Positions 29,373-30,127 of a stretch of DNA of 30,127 nt are shown here, piece by piece (the stretch's first letter is position 1; the number at the start of each line of letters is the position of its first letter). A program made the position numbers and the translations under genes. The notes beneath the pieces were generated by a model. It had not been told where the DNA came from, made no database searches, and saw only the letters and a program-made list of their open reading frames with translations. The stretch spans positions 1-30,127 of the forward strand of contig JANPAS010000033.1 in the NCBI GenBank assembly GCA_031430035.1. The letters are read 5' to 3'. The stretch is from JASGCK01 sp031430035 (GTDB taxonomy: Bacteria > Pseudomonadota > Gammaproteobacteria > Burkholderiales > Burkholderiaceae_C).

Positions 29373-30127
29373 AACTCTAGGTTATCAATCAACCGCGTTT
29401 TTCCTAGCTTGGCAGCACCTAGCGCAACCCAAGGTGTGCGAGGTTTCGCAGGGTCTATGGCCTGCAGACCATTCTGCGTAAGGATGGTGAGATAGTCTGG
29501 CTGCCAGCCCTTATCCCGCATGGCCTCTAGAGCATCTGCCTCTATTTTTTGAATGTCGGCTTGCGGCATCAACGCCGCATTTGCCATGGCACGAAGCGTC
29601 TTCGATAAGAGGGTCGCAGCTTGGCGCTCCTCGGCACTCAAATAGCGATTACGCGAACTAAGCGCAAGGCCATCATCGGCACGTAGCGTCTCGCCTGCCA
29701 AGATGTGCAAGGGCAGCGCAAACTGGCGCACCATGCTTCGAATCACAGCGAGCTGTTGGTAATCTTTTTTGCCAAACACGGCAATGTCGGGCTGTACGAT
29801 TTGAAACAGTTTCATCACCACGGTGCAGACACCCGTAAAAAATCCAGGGCGAAATTCGCCTTCCAGCTTGTCCGCGAGTTCTGGCGTGGGATGGACTTTA
29901 TAAGTTTGCGGCTCGGGATAAAGCTCAGCCTCGTTCGGCGCAAAGAGTACGTCGCAGCCCGCATCGGATAAAGCGCGCACGTCGTCATCCCATGTGCGCG
30001 GGTAGGAGTCGAAGTCTTCGTGCGGCAAAAATTGCAAGCGATTGACGAAGATGGTGGCGACGACTAAATCGCTGTTCGCCTTCGCTTGTTTGATGAGCGC
30101 CAAATGCCCTGCATGCAAGTTGCCCAT
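29369..30127 (-). CDS. panC: Pantothenate synthetase, N-terminus outside window
   Basis: Joins pantoate and beta-alanine, using ATP, to make pantothenate for coenzyme A. The 252 residues present begin at MGNLHAGHLALIKQAKANSD, the nucleotide-binding HIGH-like motif that normally follows PT about 30 residues into the protein, so the true start is beyond base 30127. Further motifs are FVNRLQFLPHEDFDSYPRT, FRPGFFTGVCTVVMKLFQIV, DIAVFGKKDYQQLAVIRSMV and DGLALSSRNRYLS, all typical. The C-terminal dimerisation domain ends GKTRLIDNLEF. It converges on the TonB-C-like gene with a short overlap of stops. Confidence 0.95.
   Translation of the reverse strand: MGNLHAGHLALIKQAKANSDLVVATIFVNRLQFLPHEDFDSYPRTWDDDVRALSDAGCDVLFAPNEAELYPEPQTYKVHPTPELADKLEGEFRPGFFTGVCTVVMKLFQIVQPDIAVFGKKDYQQLAVIRSMVRQFALPLHILAGETLRADDGLALSSRNRYLSAEERQAATLLSKTLRAMANAALMPQADIQKIEADALEAMRDKGWQPDYLTILTQNGLQAIDPAKPRTPWVALGAAKLGKTRLIDNLEF

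Noticed and set aside
1..30127. Prophage, integron or insertion sequence
   Set aside because: No transposase, integrase, phage structural gene or target-site duplication was found; the accessory genes stand alone.
1..30127. tRNA or other structured RNA genes
   Set aside because: All gene-free stretches are under about 150 bases and none shows a cloverleaf or a recognisable riboswitch core.

Overview
The window looks like chromosome from a member of the Burkholderiales (Betaproteobacteria), probably a Comamonadaceae-like freshwater or environmental lineage. The basis is gene content typical of that order: DUF3567, a PhaM-type granule protein, a DUF3108 protein with a TonB-like anchor, DUF1415, and the run queA-tgt / recG-oxyR-ubiA. 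Genes are packed very tightly, no gene-free stretch exceeds about 150 bases, and several neighbouring genes overlap at their ends. I saw no rRNA, tRNA, CRISPR array, insertion sequence or prophage. The organism call is an inference from gene families, not a database match.

Layout. 1-6.2 kb: the 3' part of fmt, then a minus-strand block read queA-tgt-dsbD-msrP (tRNA queuosine synthesis, periplasmic disulfide reduction, methionine sulfoxide repair). 6.3-10.3 kb: recG, oxyR and ubiA on the plus strand. 10.3-11.7 kb: two minus-strand genes of unknown function (DUF3567, DUF3108). 11.7-13.7 kb: an overlapping plus-strand trio made of a truncated fumarylacetoacetate-hydrolase-like protein, DUF1415 and a SAM-dependent methyltransferase. 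13.7-16.7 kb: a conserved hypothetical, a small membrane protein, an MHS-type MFS transporter and phaM, all on the minus strand. 16.8-18.7 kb: an AAA/DUF4143 ATPase, an oxidoreductase-like zinc-ribbon-size protein and an orphan membrane-anchored gene. 18.9-23.3 kb: glcB (malate synthase G) with a haloacid dehalogenase, divergent from a LysR regulator coupled to a DUF3237 gene. 23.2-25.6 kb: def and dprA back to back, then a CcdAB-type toxin-antitoxin pair. 25.6-29.4 kb: a metal locus with a TonB-dependent receptor, a His-rich small protein, DUF2946, a PCu(A)C copper chaperone and a soluble TonB-C-like protein. 29.4 kb to the end: 5'-truncated panC.

The most unusual signal is a set of short palindromic elements sitting in frame inside conserved protein genes. 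Two inverted copies of one roughly 50-bp element lie inside recG. A second, smaller element with an identical 17-base core lies inside both oxyR (just after the redox cysteine C208) and dprA, encoding HTGRGL in both. A third, double-hairpin element forms the N-terminal extension of the methyltransferase. tgt also carries an extra 10 or so residues inside its zinc-binding loop. This resembles, in principle, the coding palindromic elements described in Rickettsia, and it is the part of the window I would examine first.

Functional groups: queA and tgt make queuosine precursors in tRNA. dsbD and msrP both serve periplasmic redox repair. oxyR is the peroxide sensor. glcB with the haloacid dehalogenase suggests glyoxylate/2-haloacid or glycolate use under a divergent LysR regulator. 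The 25.6-29.4 kb genes probably act together in copper or zinc handling across the outer membrane and periplasm.
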